Shown piece by piece: positions 44,863-53,319 of a DNA stretch of 64,000 bases. Each line of letters opens with the position of its first letter. The first letter of the stretch is position 1. The DNA comes from JAEUIX01 sp046156035 (GTDB lineage Bacteria > Planctomycetota > Phycisphaerae > Phycisphaerales > UBA1924), in NCBI GenBank assembly GCA_046156035.1, contig JBJXEW010000030.1, forward strand, positions 15,585 to 79,584. Reading direction: 5' to 3'. Both the position numbers and the translations under genes were made by a program. Under the pieces are notes generated by a model. That model saw only the letters and a list, made by a program, of their open reading frames with translations. It had not been told where the DNA came from and did not search any database.

Positions 44863-45591
44863 CTACCGCCCTCGGAGGACTCCCTGCGCGGCGGCCCACG
44901 TCCGCCACTGGTCGCTCTCGCCGCGCATGACGACTTCCTGGAGCATTGCCAGCGTTCGGTCGTCGGCGCGGCCGGAGCGGAGTTGCAGGCGCACGAGGCC
45001 CTGCGTGACCGCGAGGTGGTTCGGGTACACCTCCAGCGCTGCGTCATAGGTGGCGAGGGCATCGTCGGTGCGGCCGGCCCGTTCGAGCGTGAGGGCGAGG
45101 TTCACACGCGGGTCCGGGTGGCCGGGGAGGAGTTTTTTAGCCCACTCGAACTCGCTCGCGGCCTCGTACAGATCGCCGCGGGTGAGCAGCAGCGTGCCCA
45201 GGTTGTTGTGGGCCGGGCCGTTGTAGAGATCGAGCGCCAGCGCCTCGCGCAGCAACTTCTCGGCCGCGGCGGGGTCGGTGTCGATCACCTCCGCGGCACG
45301 GCGGGCGAGTTGCTCGGACGCGGCGGTGTCGCGCGGCAGACCGCCCATGTCGGTGTAGGGGCTTGTGGAATAGCCGCCAGTCTGCGTGCAGCCGGTGAGC
45401 GCGAGCAATGCGGCCACAACGAGCGCGGCGGTGAGCATGGTGGCACACACACAACGAAGAGACGATTCCAAATCCGAACAAGACTTGCCCACCCCCCGCC
45501 CCCTCCCTCTGGGAGGGGGTGTTCTGCAACCATCTCTCACGAGCGCGGTCTGCGTGCAGCGTGCGGCGGTGGCGGCGAATGAATGCGTCAT
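44863..45591 (-). CDS. TPR lipoprotein, possible secretin pilotin
   Basis: 242 residues from ATG 45591, which overlaps the PilO-like stop as ATGA. The lipobox LLALTGC is near residue 68, so translation may instead start at the internal ATG 45438. Then come TPR-like helices (EKLLREALALDLYNGPAHNN, EWAKKLLPGHPDPRVNLALT, DDALATYDAALEVYPNHLAV). As the last gene of the secretin operon, it fits the position of PilF/PilW-type TPR lipoproteins that help secretin assembly; this is inference. The N-terminal extension includes an R5 repeat (45499-45519) read as RTPPPRGRGRGVGKS. Confidence 0.65.
   Translation of the reverse strand: MTHSFAATAARCTQTALVRDGCRTPPPRGRGRGVGKSCSDLESSLRCVCATMLTAALVVAALLALTGCTQTGGYSTSPYTDMGGLPRDTAASEQLARRAAEVIDTDPAAAEKLLREALALDLYNGPAHNNLGTLLLTRGDLYEAASEFEWAKKLLPGHPDPRVNLALTLERAGRTDDALATYDAALEVYPNHLAVTQGLVRLQLRSGRADDRTLAMLQEVVMRGESDQWRTWAAAQGVLRGR
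45499..45519. repeat. Dispersed palindromic repeat, family R5
   Basis: CCCCTCCCTCTGGGAGGGG plus one further paired base on each side. In frame within the N-terminal extension of the TPR lipoprotein gene. Confidence 0.8.
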
Positions 45592-46280
45592 GGCTTGGCT
45601 CCCGTGATCGGCGAGGCTGTGGGCGCGGGGGCGCGTGCGGGGCCGGGCAAGAGGGGAGAGTTCGAGCCGCGCCGCTGTGGCCCCGCGTTTGAGGGTGCGG
45701 TCGCGGATGTTGCGGGCGTTGGGGACGCGGGCCGCTCCGGCTTGGACAGGGCGAGCGTCTCGGCCGCGAGTTGGATGCGCAGGGGCAGGTCGCCCCCATT
45801 GGGCGAAGTGCCCTCGATTGGAGCGATCTCGACCGAAGTGACGGTCCACGCTTCCAGCCGCTGGCGGAAGTGCCCGAGGAATGTGCCCAGTTGCGGCAGC
45901 GTGAGGCCCGCGAGCGCCAGGTTCGCGCGTCGCCGCAGCACGCGCGGCTCCGACGATGCCGGATGAGCCGCGGGGCCGGAGGAAGCACCTTCGTCACCCG
46001 ACGCCGCGAGCGAGACAAGCGTTGCCGGTGGCAGACCCGACGCGGCCAGCACGGCCGCAACATCCTGCGCCAGGCCGGAACCGGTTGGGGCACGATGCGT
46101 CCACCCCGGGAGCGCGCGTTGCAGGTCGGCCATGCGGCGGGCCAATTCCTCTGCGCTGGCGAGTTGGTCGAGGCGTGCTTGCGCTGCCGATCGTGCCGAC
46201 CACGATGCCGGCGCGAACCACGCCAGCGGCGCGCCCGCCACCACGGCGGCAACGAACCACAGGGCCACGGGCGAGCGCAT
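45588..46280 (-). CDS. PilO/GspM-like membrane protein
   Basis: 230 residues: N-terminal TM helix (VALWFVAAVVAGAPLAWFAP), a coiled segment, then a ferredoxin-like periplasmic part (LALAGLTLPQLGTFLGHFRQ, RLEAWTVTSVEIAPIEG, LPLRIQLAAETLAL) and a Pro-rich tail. The arrangement is that of PilO/GspM inner-membrane platform proteins, supported by position next to the PilN-like gene. Sequence similarity to the family is weak. The start shares one base with the stop of the PilN-like gene. Confidence 0.6.
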   Translation of the reverse strand: MRSPVALWFVAAVVAGAPLAWFAPASWSARSAAQARLDQLASAEELARRMADLQRALPGWTHRAPTGSGLAQDVAAVLAASGLPPATLVSLAASGDEGASSGPAAHPASSEPRVLRRRANLALAGLTLPQLGTFLGHFRQRLEAWTVTSVEIAPIEGTSPNGGDLPLRIQLAAETLALSKPERPASPTPATSATAPSNAGPQRRGSNSPLLPGPARAPAPTASPITGAKP

Positions 46281-47275
46281 CACGGTGCGCTCCTTGCCAG
46301 CGGCTTGTCCAGCGCGCCGCGGTCCTCGCGTTCGTCCGCCGTGGCCGGTGTCCGCGTAAGCGAGATGCTCAGACGCGTCGCCGCGCCGGCGGTGGAGATA
46401 CGCGGCTCGGCCATGGTCCAGCCGGTAGGTGCGTGCAGGTCTTTGAGGAGCGGCGCGGCGTCGCCGGCAACGGAGATAGAGAGTGATGCGCGATCCCCAG
46501 CGGCGCTGAGGCCGAGCAGTTTGGCCTCGGGCCGCAGGGGCCACGCCGCGAGCAGACCGGTGAGTCCGTCGGTCGCGTCGCGCGGCACATCCGCCGCGCG
46601 AGCGGTGCGGACGAGCAGCGTGAGCGACCGTACATCGCGTTCGAGCGCGCCAGGGATGTCGGCGGCGGCGAGCGATGCGGCGCTGAGGCCCGTGTCCCGG
46701 GCGAGCGTTTGCAGGGATGCGTCTGCCGCGGCTTCGAGGCGCTGCCAGTACCGTTCGCGGCGCTGCAGGCCGGCCGCCACGAGCAGCGAACACACGACGG
46801 TGGTCGCGGCCACGACCGCGTGCCGTTGGAAGCGGCGCTGGCGCGGAGGTTGCGGCTCCAGCGCACAGACGAGCAGGTTGAGACGCGACGCGAGTGCTTC
46901 GCTCTGGGCCTCGCTGGTGCCGGGAGGCAAGAGGCTCGCGGGCACACTCTCTGGCGTCAGGCGTTCCACGCGCGAGTCCAATGCACGCAGATCGTCGATG
47001 GGCGCAGCGCACGCCAAGAGTGTGCCCGCGCGGCCCGCGTTCGCCACGGGCACGCACACCAGTTGGTAGTTGTCCAGTGGCACGGGACAGAGTTCTTGCA
47101 TCGCGGGCCGCAGTCCATCGGGCAGCAGACCCGTGCGGTGCCAGCCTTGCCCGTCAATCACGGCCCAGAGGAAGCGTTGCGGGTGCCAAGCCAGCATCGG
47201 GGCGAGAGCGGCAACACCGGCGGACGGGACGTCCGCCCCACCAATGCCCGCGGCATCATGCCCTACGTGGCTCAT
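46280..47275 (-). CDS. PilN/GspL-like membrane protein
   Basis: 331 residues: a cytoplasmic ~160-residue N-terminal part (FLWAVIDGQGWHRTGLLPDG), one TM helix (HAVVAATTVVCSLLVAAGLQ), then a coiled-coil and ferredoxin-like periplasmic domain. This is the topology of GspL, or of a PilN with an extra cytoplasmic domain; it recruits the ATPase to the membrane in those systems. An R3 repeat near the N-terminus (47219-47237) is read as GGADVPSAG. It overlaps the PilP-like stop by 4 bases. Confidence 0.6.
   Translation of the reverse strand: MSHVGHDAAGIGGADVPSAGVAALAPMLAWHPQRFLWAVIDGQGWHRTGLLPDGLRPAMQELCPVPLDNYQLVCVPVANAGRAGTLLACAAPIDDLRALDSRVERLTPESVPASLLPPGTSEAQSEALASRLNLLVCALEPQPPRQRRFQRHAVVAATTVVCSLLVAAGLQRRERYWQRLEAAADASLQTLARDTGLSAASLAAADIPGALERDVRSLTLLVRTARAADVPRDATDGLTGLLAAWPLRPEAKLLGLSAAGDRASLSISVAGDAAPLLKDLHAPTGWTMAEPRISTAGAATRLSISLTRTPATADEREDRGALDKPLARSAP
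47219..47237. repeat. Dispersed palindromic repeat, family R3
   Basis: GGCGGACGGGACGTCCGCC followed by CCACC. In frame in the PilN-like gene. Confidence 0.75.
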
Positions 47276-47889
47276 CGGGAGGCCTCCGCGATGCCGGGCT
47301 TGGCGAGCGTGAGCGTGGACGCGAGCGAGCCTTCACCGATGGTGAGCGAGGTGGTGCTCACGCGGGCCACGCCCGTGCGCCCGCCCCAGGTGGCCGCGCC
47401 GGTGCTTCGGTCGCCGTCGCGGATCGTCACGATGCGGTCGGCGTCGGGGTCGTAGCAGACCGCCGCGCGGCCGGTGGGTTCGTCGATGATCGCCAGCAGT
47501 TGGAGTTTGAGGGGGGGCGGAGGAGGTGGCGGAGGTGCGGGCTTGGGCGCGGGCGGCGGGGGAGGCGGCGCGACCCAGATTGGGGCGCGGTACGGAGCGA
47601 GGTCCATGGCGACCGCACGCGGAGAGTTCACACGTGCAAGCGGCTCACTCGATTCGCTCGCCGCCGCGCCGGCCACAACGGCATTGCTGGAACCCAACGG
47701 CCAGAAAGTCCACGCCGCGCACAAGGCGACCGGTACCAAGAGAACGGCATGGCCGACAGATCTGCCGTGCAAGAGAGGTACGCGAACACCCACCCCCCTG
47801 CCCCCTCCCTCTGGGAGGGGGTGTGGGCCGCCGTGGCCCGGAAGCGCGTGGTCGCCGGTCGGCGGGATGAGTTGCACGTTCTCGCTCAC
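47272..47889 (-). CDS. GspC/PilP-like protein
   Basis: 205 residues. The cytoplasmic N-terminus includes PHPLPEGGGRGVGVR (repeat R5 at 47801-47821). Then a TM helix (HAVLLVPVALCAAWTFWPLG), a proline-rich linker (about 14 prolines) and a small beta domain (LKLQLLAIIDEPTGRAAVCY, VRVSTTSLTIGEGSLASTL-like pattern). This is the homology-region plan of GspC/PilP, which link the inner-membrane platform to the secretin. It overlaps both neighbours by 4 bases. Confidence 0.6.
   Translation of the reverse strand: MSENVQLIPPTGDHALPGHGGPHPLPEGGGRGVGVRVPLLHGRSVGHAVLLVPVALCAAWTFWPLGSSNAVVAGAAASESSEPLARVNSPRAVAMDLAPYRAPIWVAPPPPPPAPKPAPPPPPPPPLKLQLLAIIDEPTGRAAVCYDPDADRIVTIRDGDRSTGAATWGGRTGVARVSTTSLTIGEGSLASTLTLAKPGIAEASR
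47801..47821. repeat. Dispersed palindromic repeat, family R5
   Basis: CCCCTCCCTCTGGGAGGGG plus one further paired base on each side. In frame near the N-terminus of the GspC/PilP-like gene. Confidence 0.8.
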
Positions 47890-49613
47890 GACGTGGCCCC
47901 CTCTGCCTGTGCCACATCAAGCATGGACACATCGATGACGCGCGCGACCTCTTCCATGCTCGTGAGCCCATCGCTCACCACCGCTAGGCCCGCGCGGCGG
48001 AGCGAGACCATGCCCGCCCGCTCGGCCGCGCCCTTGAGCGTGTCTGAGGGAGCGCGATCGACGATGAGTTGGCGTATCCGTTCATCCACCACCAGCAGCT
48101 CGAAGATCGCCCGTCTGCCCTTGAAGCCTGTGTGCAGACAGCCAGGGCAGCCCATCGGGACCAGGTCGGTGGGGCTCGTACGGTTCGCTGCACATTCCGC
48201 GTGGAACGTGCGCACCAATCGCTGGGCGAGGACCGCCGAGAGCGACGATGCCACCAGGAACGGCTCGACACCAAGGTCGAGCAATCGCGCCACGGCGCTG
48301 GCCGCGTCGTTGGTGTGCAGCGTTGACAGCACGAGGTGGCCGGTCAGGCTCGCCTGCACCGCGATGCGGGCCGTGGCCTCGTCGCGGACTTCGCCCACCA
48401 TGATCACGTCCGGGTCCTGCCGCAGAATGTGCCGCAGGCCCGTGGCGAACGTCACCTCCTTCTTCGGGTCCACCTGCGTCTGGCTCACCGCGAGGCCCCG
48501 CCCCGTGCCCGCCCCGTCGGAGAGGTCGTACTCCACGGGGTCCTCGATCGTCATCATGTTGATGTCGCAGCCGGCGGCCTTGCCGGAGACATCGCTGTGA
48601 TTGTGTGTCAGCCAGTTGAGCGTGGCGTACAGCGTGGTGGTCTTGCCGCTGCCGGTGGGGCCGGTGGAGAGGACGATGCCGTGGGGCTTGGCGATCTGCG
48701 CGAGGTAGCGTGCCTGCGTGGCTTCAGGCATGCCCAGTGCCGCGAAGGATTGGAGGTGGGGAGAGCGCACCGGATCGAGCAGGCGGATCACGACCCGCTC
48801 GCCGTACGTGGTCGGGAGCGTGCTGATGCGCAGGTCGATGCGGCGGCCGGTGGCACCGCCAATCCCTCCCAGAGGGAGGGAAGAGGCTGACCCGATCGTC
48901 ACCGTCGCGCGGCCGTCCTGTGCGGACCGTTTGTCCGCCACATCCATCGCCGCCATCACCTTGATGCGTGTGGTCACGCTGCCCGCAAGGTTCGCCGGAA
49001 GCGCCTGCACCGTGTGCAGCGAACCGTCCACGCGGTAACGCACCAGCGTGCGGTCTCGCAGCGGCACCACGTGCAGGTCGCTGGCCTCGCGCAGCAGGGC
49101 CTCAAAGAGCAAGAGGTCCACCAGACGCACGACCGGTGCCTTGCCGCGTGTGTTGAGGAGGTCGCGTTCGGTCTCGCGAAGTGCCGCGGCAAGGTCGTGG
49201 GCAAGATCTGACGAGCCTTCGATCACGATGGCGGGCGCTTGGTCGGTGCGTGCGCCGATGCGTGGCTCGCCGGGTGAGCCGTCTGCCCCGCAGCCTCCCC
49301 CGTTCGCAGCCTCCTGCGCAGCGTGGGCCGCGTACGCCTCATCAATCTTCGCGGCGAGCAACTCGGACTCGGCGTGCTCAACCGCCACCGCTCGCCCCAG
49401 GCACACGCCCACGTTGAAGAGTGCGGCGGGGTTGGTCGAGGGTGTGGCGCGGAGGCGTTCCACCGGGCGGTCGGCTCGCGCGGTACTCGCACGCTCCGCG
49501 TGGGGTGCCCGCCCCGATCCCGTGCTGAGGATCAGGTGCCGCCGCGCGAACTCGTGCGGGATGCGTGCGAGGAACTCGCGTGAAGGCACGGGGGGGGCGC
49601 CGAGGGCGTTCAC
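47886..49613 (-). CDS. gspE: Secretion/pilus ATPase, GspE/PilB family
   Basis: 575 residues. It powers type II secretion or pilus extension. Seen: LLFEALLREASDLHVVPLRD, IVLSTGPTGSGKTTTLYATL (Walker A), NMMTIEDPVEYDL (Asp box), PDVIMVGEVRDEATARIAVQ (Walker B), TGHLVLSTLHTNDAASAVAR (His box). The zinc knuckle is reduced: the distal pair is intact (MGCPGCLHTGFKGR), but the proximal CxxC has only one Cys (HAECAANRTS). Two repeats are translated within it: R4 at 49483-49510 (GRAPHAERAST) and R5 at 48863-48881 (SSLPLGGIGG), the latter in the loop before RRIDLRISTLPT. Confidence 0.92.
   Translation of the reverse strand: MNALGAPPVPSREFLARIPHEFARRHLILSTGSGRAPHAERASTARADRPVERLRATPSTNPAALFNVGVCLGRAVAVEHAESELLAAKIDEAYAAHAAQEAANGGGCGADGSPGEPRIGARTDQAPAIVIEGSSDLAHDLAAALRETERDLLNTRGKAPVVRLVDLLLFEALLREASDLHVVPLRDRTLVRYRVDGSLHTVQALPANLAGSVTTRIKVMAAMDVADKRSAQDGRATVTIGSASSLPLGGIGGATGRRIDLRISTLPTTYGERVVIRLLDPVRSPHLQSFAALGMPEATQARYLAQIAKPHGIVLSTGPTGSGKTTTLYATLNWLTHNHSDVSGKAAGCDINMMTIEDPVEYDLSDGAGTGRGLAVSQTQVDPKKEVTFATGLRHILRQDPDVIMVGEVRDEATARIAVQASLTGHLVLSTLHTNDAASAVARLLDLGVEPFLVASSLSAVLAQRLVRTFHAECAANRTSPTDLVPMGCPGCLHTGFKGRRAIFELLVVDERIRQLIVDRAPSDTLKGAAERAGMVSLRRAGLAVVSDGLTSMEEVARVIDVSMLDVAQAEGATS
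48863..48881. repeat. Dispersed palindromic repeat, family R5
   Basis: TCCCTCCCAGAGGGAGGGA, the same arms in the opposite orientation. Located inside the ATPase gene between TVTIG and RRIDLRIS. Confidence 0.75.
49483..49510. repeat. Dispersed palindromic repeat, family R4
   Basis: Plus-strand GTACTCGCACGCTCCGCGTG followed by GGGTGCCC. In frame in the ATPase gene, read as RAPHAERAS. Confidence 0.65.
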
Positions 49614-52186
49614 CGGATCACCCGCGGCTTCATCTCGGGCCAGCCGTCATCAATCCCCGCGCGGGCCACGTCCCGGTCGCTGAGATACTTGAGGTCTTCG
49701 AAGCCGCGCCCGGCCCCGCGCAACACATTCGCGCGGATGAAGACAAAGAACTTCGACCTGCTCGACGTGTTGGAGCGGCTCTTGAACGCCTCGCCGATGA
49801 AGGGGATGTCGCCCAGGAACGGCACCTGCGAGGTTGCCTTGCCGTCGTTCTCAACCTCGATGCCGCCGACCACGACGGTGTAGCCATCGGGAATCGTCGC
49901 GACACTCTGCACGCTGTTCTGCTGACGTGCGGGGGGGAGCGTGGGCGAGGTTGCCGCGCCGAGGAACGAACTGAGCGAGACGCTGTACGTGAGCAGCAGG
50001 TGGTCGCCCTCGGCGATCTGCGGCTTGATCGTGACGACCGTGCCCGCATCCTGCGTGCCGCCGAAGGAGGTGGTGGAGACCGTGTTGGAGGCGTTCACGC
50101 TCGCGAACGGCTGCTGCACGACCGAGTTGATGGTGGCCGCCTGGTTGTTGCCCACCAGCACCTTGGGCATGCTGAGCGCCCTCCCGTCCGAGAGGGTCTG
50201 CAGCAGACGGAAGACGATCGAGAAGTCGCCGGGGCTCACGATCACCCCCGTGCCGCCGGAGGCATCACCCGCGTTGCGGTCTCCACCGGCCCCACGGACA
50301 CCAAGCCCGAAGAGCGACGAGAGACGGATGGCCAGGTCCGGCGAGAGGCGGAGTTTTTCGAGTTCGACGCCAAGGTCGAGCGCCTGGCTCTCGTTCACTG
50401 TCACCATCAGCACTTCGAGCATCACCTGCGGCTGGCGCACGTCGATGGTCCGCAGAAGCGCTTCGACACGATCAAGCAGCCGCGGCTCGCCGACCGCGAT
50501 GAGCGTGTTGGTCCCCTCATCGCTCGTGAGTACGAGCGGCCGCTCGGCGGTGCCGTAGCCGGAAGAGCCACCGCCACCACTCCCACCGGAGGCGTAGCCG
50601 CCGCGTGCGGAGGAGTCGCCCGATGACGCGGCGAAGGGCAGGAGCGGGCCGCCCGCATTCAGGCCCGAACGAGACGGTGCCGGCGGTGAAGGCATGGGTG
50701 TCGTTCGCGCGGCACCTGCGTTGTCGCCGGAGCCCGAGCCTGCGCCACCTCCTGCGGCCCCCCCGATCCCCCCGCCCCGCGTGTTGAGTGTGATGCCCGA
50801 GCCCGTGCTGGGCGCGCTCCCCGCGGGGTCGTAGAGGTTGGTGCCACCCTGCAGCATCCCGGAAGCATCCGGAGCGCCCTCGCTCCCCGCCGCCTCAAGC
50901 ACACCCGCCGTCAGCAGCCGCTCGAGCACATCCAGCACTTCCTGCACGGGCCGGTTCTTGACCACGAACGTGCGCACCGGCCTGCGTGCCGCGGCTGGCA
51001 CCGAGTCCAGCCTGTCCAGCAATGCCCGGATCGCCTCGTGCTGCACGGGCGTGGCCGTGATGACGAGGCTGGAAGTGAGATCGTCGATGACGAGTCTCCA
51101 GCGGTCATCGCCGCCCGCGCCCACGACACCGCCCCCACCTCCACCCCCCCCGGGGCCACCGGGCGCGAACACACCACCACCGCCTCCACCCGGGCCGCCT
51201 TTGATCGTTTGCTCGATCAACTTTGCCACGTCCTTGGGCGAGAACACGCGCGGCACATACGTCACCGTCTCCGGCCGCTCGCGTCTGTCCAGCGACGAGA
51301 TCAACTCTCGCCACGCATCCAATTGCGCCTCCGGGGCCACCACCAGCACGGATCCCGGCTCGGGCGCGGCCATGAGTTCACCGGCCAGCCTCCCGCCGCC
51401 TGCTGCCTCGCGCTTGGCGGTCACTTGGCCCAAGAGCGCCGCCATCTGCACGCCCGAGAGGTTGGTGAGGGGCACCTCGACAATGGACACGCTGGCCGCG
51501 GCCTGGTCGAGTTGCGCAAGCAGTTCCAGCGCCCGCTCCACGCGATCGGCCAAGTCGGTGATGAGCAGGAGACTGCCATCGCCCACGACCGACACCGACC
51601 CGCCTCCACCAGCCCCGCCCCCCGACCTGCTCAGCACCTTGGAGATCGGTTCGACCAGGTCCTTGCCCGCGCGGTGCTGGGAACGGACCACAACCGCTCT
51701 GTACCCGGCGGGGGGCTCGGCCTGTCCCACTGCCGCAACCGGAGCGGCCGAGTCAGCCTGCCGCGCCGCACCCGCCGCCGCCAGGCCCGGCGCATCGGAG
51801 AGTTTGACCACTGAGTACGCCGCGTTGCCGGGGACACGCACGGTGGTGAAGCCCCGTGCCGCCAGCACACGATTCGTCAGCAGCCAGAGGTCGTCGTCGC
51901 TCAACGGCGCATCGAGCCGCAGCGTCACCACGCCCTTGAGGGCGGCAGCGTCGTAGTCAATGTTGAGTTTGAGCCGCTGGACGCACAGATCAACCAGCCG
52001 CGCCAGTTCCACCTGTCCGGAGAGGGTGGTGCGGGCGTGCGCTGGCTCGGGTTCGCCGGGCGCCGGGGGTTGACCGTGGCCACTGGCGGCGGAGCAAAGC
52101 ACCGTAAAGACAATCGCCACGCACAGGGGGTACCCCCACCACAGGCTGTCGCCTCGCACCCGCGACCTCGGGCCATGCTTGACCAT
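49610..52186 (-). CDS. gspD: Type II/type IV secretin (GspD/PilQ-like)
   Basis: 858 residues. Outer-membrane channel. Signal region (YPLCVAIVFTVLCSAASGHG), an N0-like domain (VDLCVQRLKLNIDYDAAALK), repeated N-domains separated by long Gly-rich linkers, and the secretin domain (QVMLEVLMVTVNESQALDLG, SMPKVLVGNNQAATINSVVQ, DAGTVVTIKPQIAEGDHLLL, VPFLGDIPFIGEAFKSRSNT). Gly-rich inserts near residues 330-365 and 470-560 make it longer than most GspD proteins. It is the first gene of the operon; its stop overlaps the gspE start by 4 bases. Confidence 0.9.
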   Translation of the reverse strand: MVKHGPRSRVRGDSLWWGYPLCVAIVFTVLCSAASGHGQPPAPGEPEPAHARTTLSGQVELARLVDLCVQRLKLNIDYDAAALKGVVTLRLDAPLSDDDLWLLTNRVLAARGFTTVRVPGNAAYSVVKLSDAPGLAAAGAARQADSAAPVAAVGQAEPPAGYRAVVVRSQHRAGKDLVEPISKVLSRSGGGAGGGGSVSVVGDGSLLLITDLADRVERALELLAQLDQAAASVSIVEVPLTNLSGVQMAALLGQVTAKREAAGGGRLAGELMAAPEPGSVLVVAPEAQLDAWRELISSLDRRERPETVTYVPRVFSPKDVAKLIEQTIKGGPGGGGGGVFAPGGPGGGGGGGGVVGAGGDDRWRLVIDDLTSSLVITATPVQHEAIRALLDRLDSVPAAARRPVRTFVVKNRPVQEVLDVLERLLTAGVLEAAGSEGAPDASGMLQGGTNLYDPAGSAPSTGSGITLNTRGGGIGGAAGGGAGSGSGDNAGAARTTPMPSPPAPSRSGLNAGGPLLPFAASSGDSSARGGYASGGSGGGGSSGYGTAERPLVLTSDEGTNTLIAVGEPRLLDRVEALLRTIDVRQPQVMLEVLMVTVNESQALDLGVELEKLRLSPDLAIRLSSLFGLGVRGAGGDRNAGDASGGTGVIVSPGDFSIVFRLLQTLSDGRALSMPKVLVGNNQAATINSVVQQPFASVNASNTVSTTSFGGTQDAGTVVTIKPQIAEGDHLLLTYSVSLSSFLGAATSPTLPPARQQNSVQSVATIPDGYTVVVGGIEVENDGKATSQVPFLGDIPFIGEAFKSRSNTSSRSKFFVFIRANVLRGAGRGFEDLKYLSDRDVARAGIDDGWPEMKPRVIR

Positions 52187-52553
52187 GCGAGCAGCGTACT
52201 AGGGAGCGCGGCGAGCGCGGGGCAGCATGGTCCTGGCCCGACACCGAACGGTGCGTGAAGAATGACCTCGAGAGTGCTGATGCCCTTCGTCATGACGGGC
52301 ATGCCGCTGCCACAGATTTGTGTAATAGTGCGTGGAGCGGGCGCGCAAACAGTGTCGTGTTTATCGCACGATTCGTTCCGTCGTGCCACACATCTGTGGT
52401 TTTGGGCGTCGTCTGTGGCATGTGAGCCCACGCCTGCACCGAACCGTGAGGCCCCGGCTGGGCCAGTCTCCGGCCTAAAACCGTGCAACCATGGCCAGCC
52501 CGAGAGCGTAGCGAATGACGCACCCCCGGACTCAGGGTCATAGGAGCAGACGC
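52187..52553. promoter_or_regulatory. Intergenic region with possible operator repeats
   Basis: 367 bases between the divergent secretin operon and the HTH regulator. Three TGCCACA-type elements occur: TGCCACAGATTTGTG (52306-52320), a perfect palindrome-like CCACACATCTGTGG (52386-52399), and inverted TCTGTGGCA at 52412-52420. Spacing suggests a regulator binding cluster. No gene was seen. Confidence 0.45.
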
Positions 52554-53069
52554 ATGACAGCCCCTGTCAACGCCGCAGCCTCCACTCACGTTCACAACGG
52601 GCCGCCGCGGGCGCACTCCGATGGCGGTGCAGCGCGCGTGAGCGTCGGCGGACAGAGGCCGTATCGGCCCGCATGGACGGCAGACCTGCGACGGCGTCTG
52701 CTTGAGGCCACGCGCGGCGACTTGGTGCGGGATGTGGCGCTGCGAACGGGCTTCTGCGTAGAAACGACACGCAGGTACTTCGTTGCTAGGGTGCCCAGCG
52801 TGGTGTTTTTGCGGGCCGTTTGCGAGGCGTATGGCGTGTCGGCGGACTGGCTCCTCCTCGGTCGCGGCACCGCGTCCGGGCGAAGCGGGAGTGAATCGCA
52901 TCCGCACGCTCCGTCGCTTGAAGGCCTGCTGGCGGACGTAGGCAGACGGCTCGATGCTGTGAATCTCTCGCTGCGGGCCACGGCGACGCACCTGCCGCCC
53001 ATGACCCCGAAAACGCCGACGCTGGCCGCGCATGAGCCGCCTGCCGCGGCGATGAAGCGGCGGGCATAG
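52554..53069 (+). CDS. HTH transcriptional regulator, XRE/CI-like
   Basis: 171 residues from ATG 52554, preceded by AGGAG. A flexible N-terminal ~40 residues is followed by a helix-turn-helix region at about residues 45-105 (LVRDVALRTGFCVETTRRYF, then VVFLRAVCEAYGVSADWLLL). The VSADWLLLGRG end is typical of CI/XRE repressors. The C-terminal part is unstructured-looking and ends AAMKRRA. It lies between the secretin operon and the giant RHS gene and may regulate either. Confidence 0.7.
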   Translation: MTAPVNAAASTHVHNGPPRAHSDGGAARVSVGGQRPYRPAWTADLRRRLLEATRGDLVRDVALRTGFCVETTRRYFVARVPSVVFLRAVCEAYGVSADWLLLGRGTASGRSGSESHPHAPSLEGLLADVGRRLDAVNLSLRATATHLPPMTPKTPTLAAHEPPAAAMKRRA

Positions 53070-53319
53070 CAAGGCCGAGGCGGCGGGGTCAGACGGTTGC
53101 GACGCGCGGCGGACCGGGACGAGGCCGTGCAACGGTCGCCTCGGGGCGAGTGCGTTTGGTACTGCGTGAGGCTGGCACCGTTTGTTGCTTGGCTCACAAC
53201 CGATTGGTGGTTTGCTCACACGGCGAGGTCGCGGCGAGCCGCTGCAAACGGGCGTGTAGGTTGCTCGCCGCGCGATGCGCGAGATCACGCGCGTGCCGAT
53301 CCCCGATTGGGAGACAACC
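53070..53319. other. Leader region of the RHS gene
   Basis: 250 bases with no gene visible. It holds two copies of GCTCACA (near 53191-53221: TTGGCTCACAACC and TTTGCTCACACGG) flanking GATTGGTGG, and an inverted GCTCGCCGC/GCGGCGAGC pair near 53232-53274. GGGAGA sits 8 bases before the RHS ATG. Confidence 0.4.

Noticed and set aside
45499..48881. Family R5 palindromes as transcription terminators
   Set aside because: All copies lie inside open genes of one coupled operon and lack a following T tract; they read in frame as peptide.
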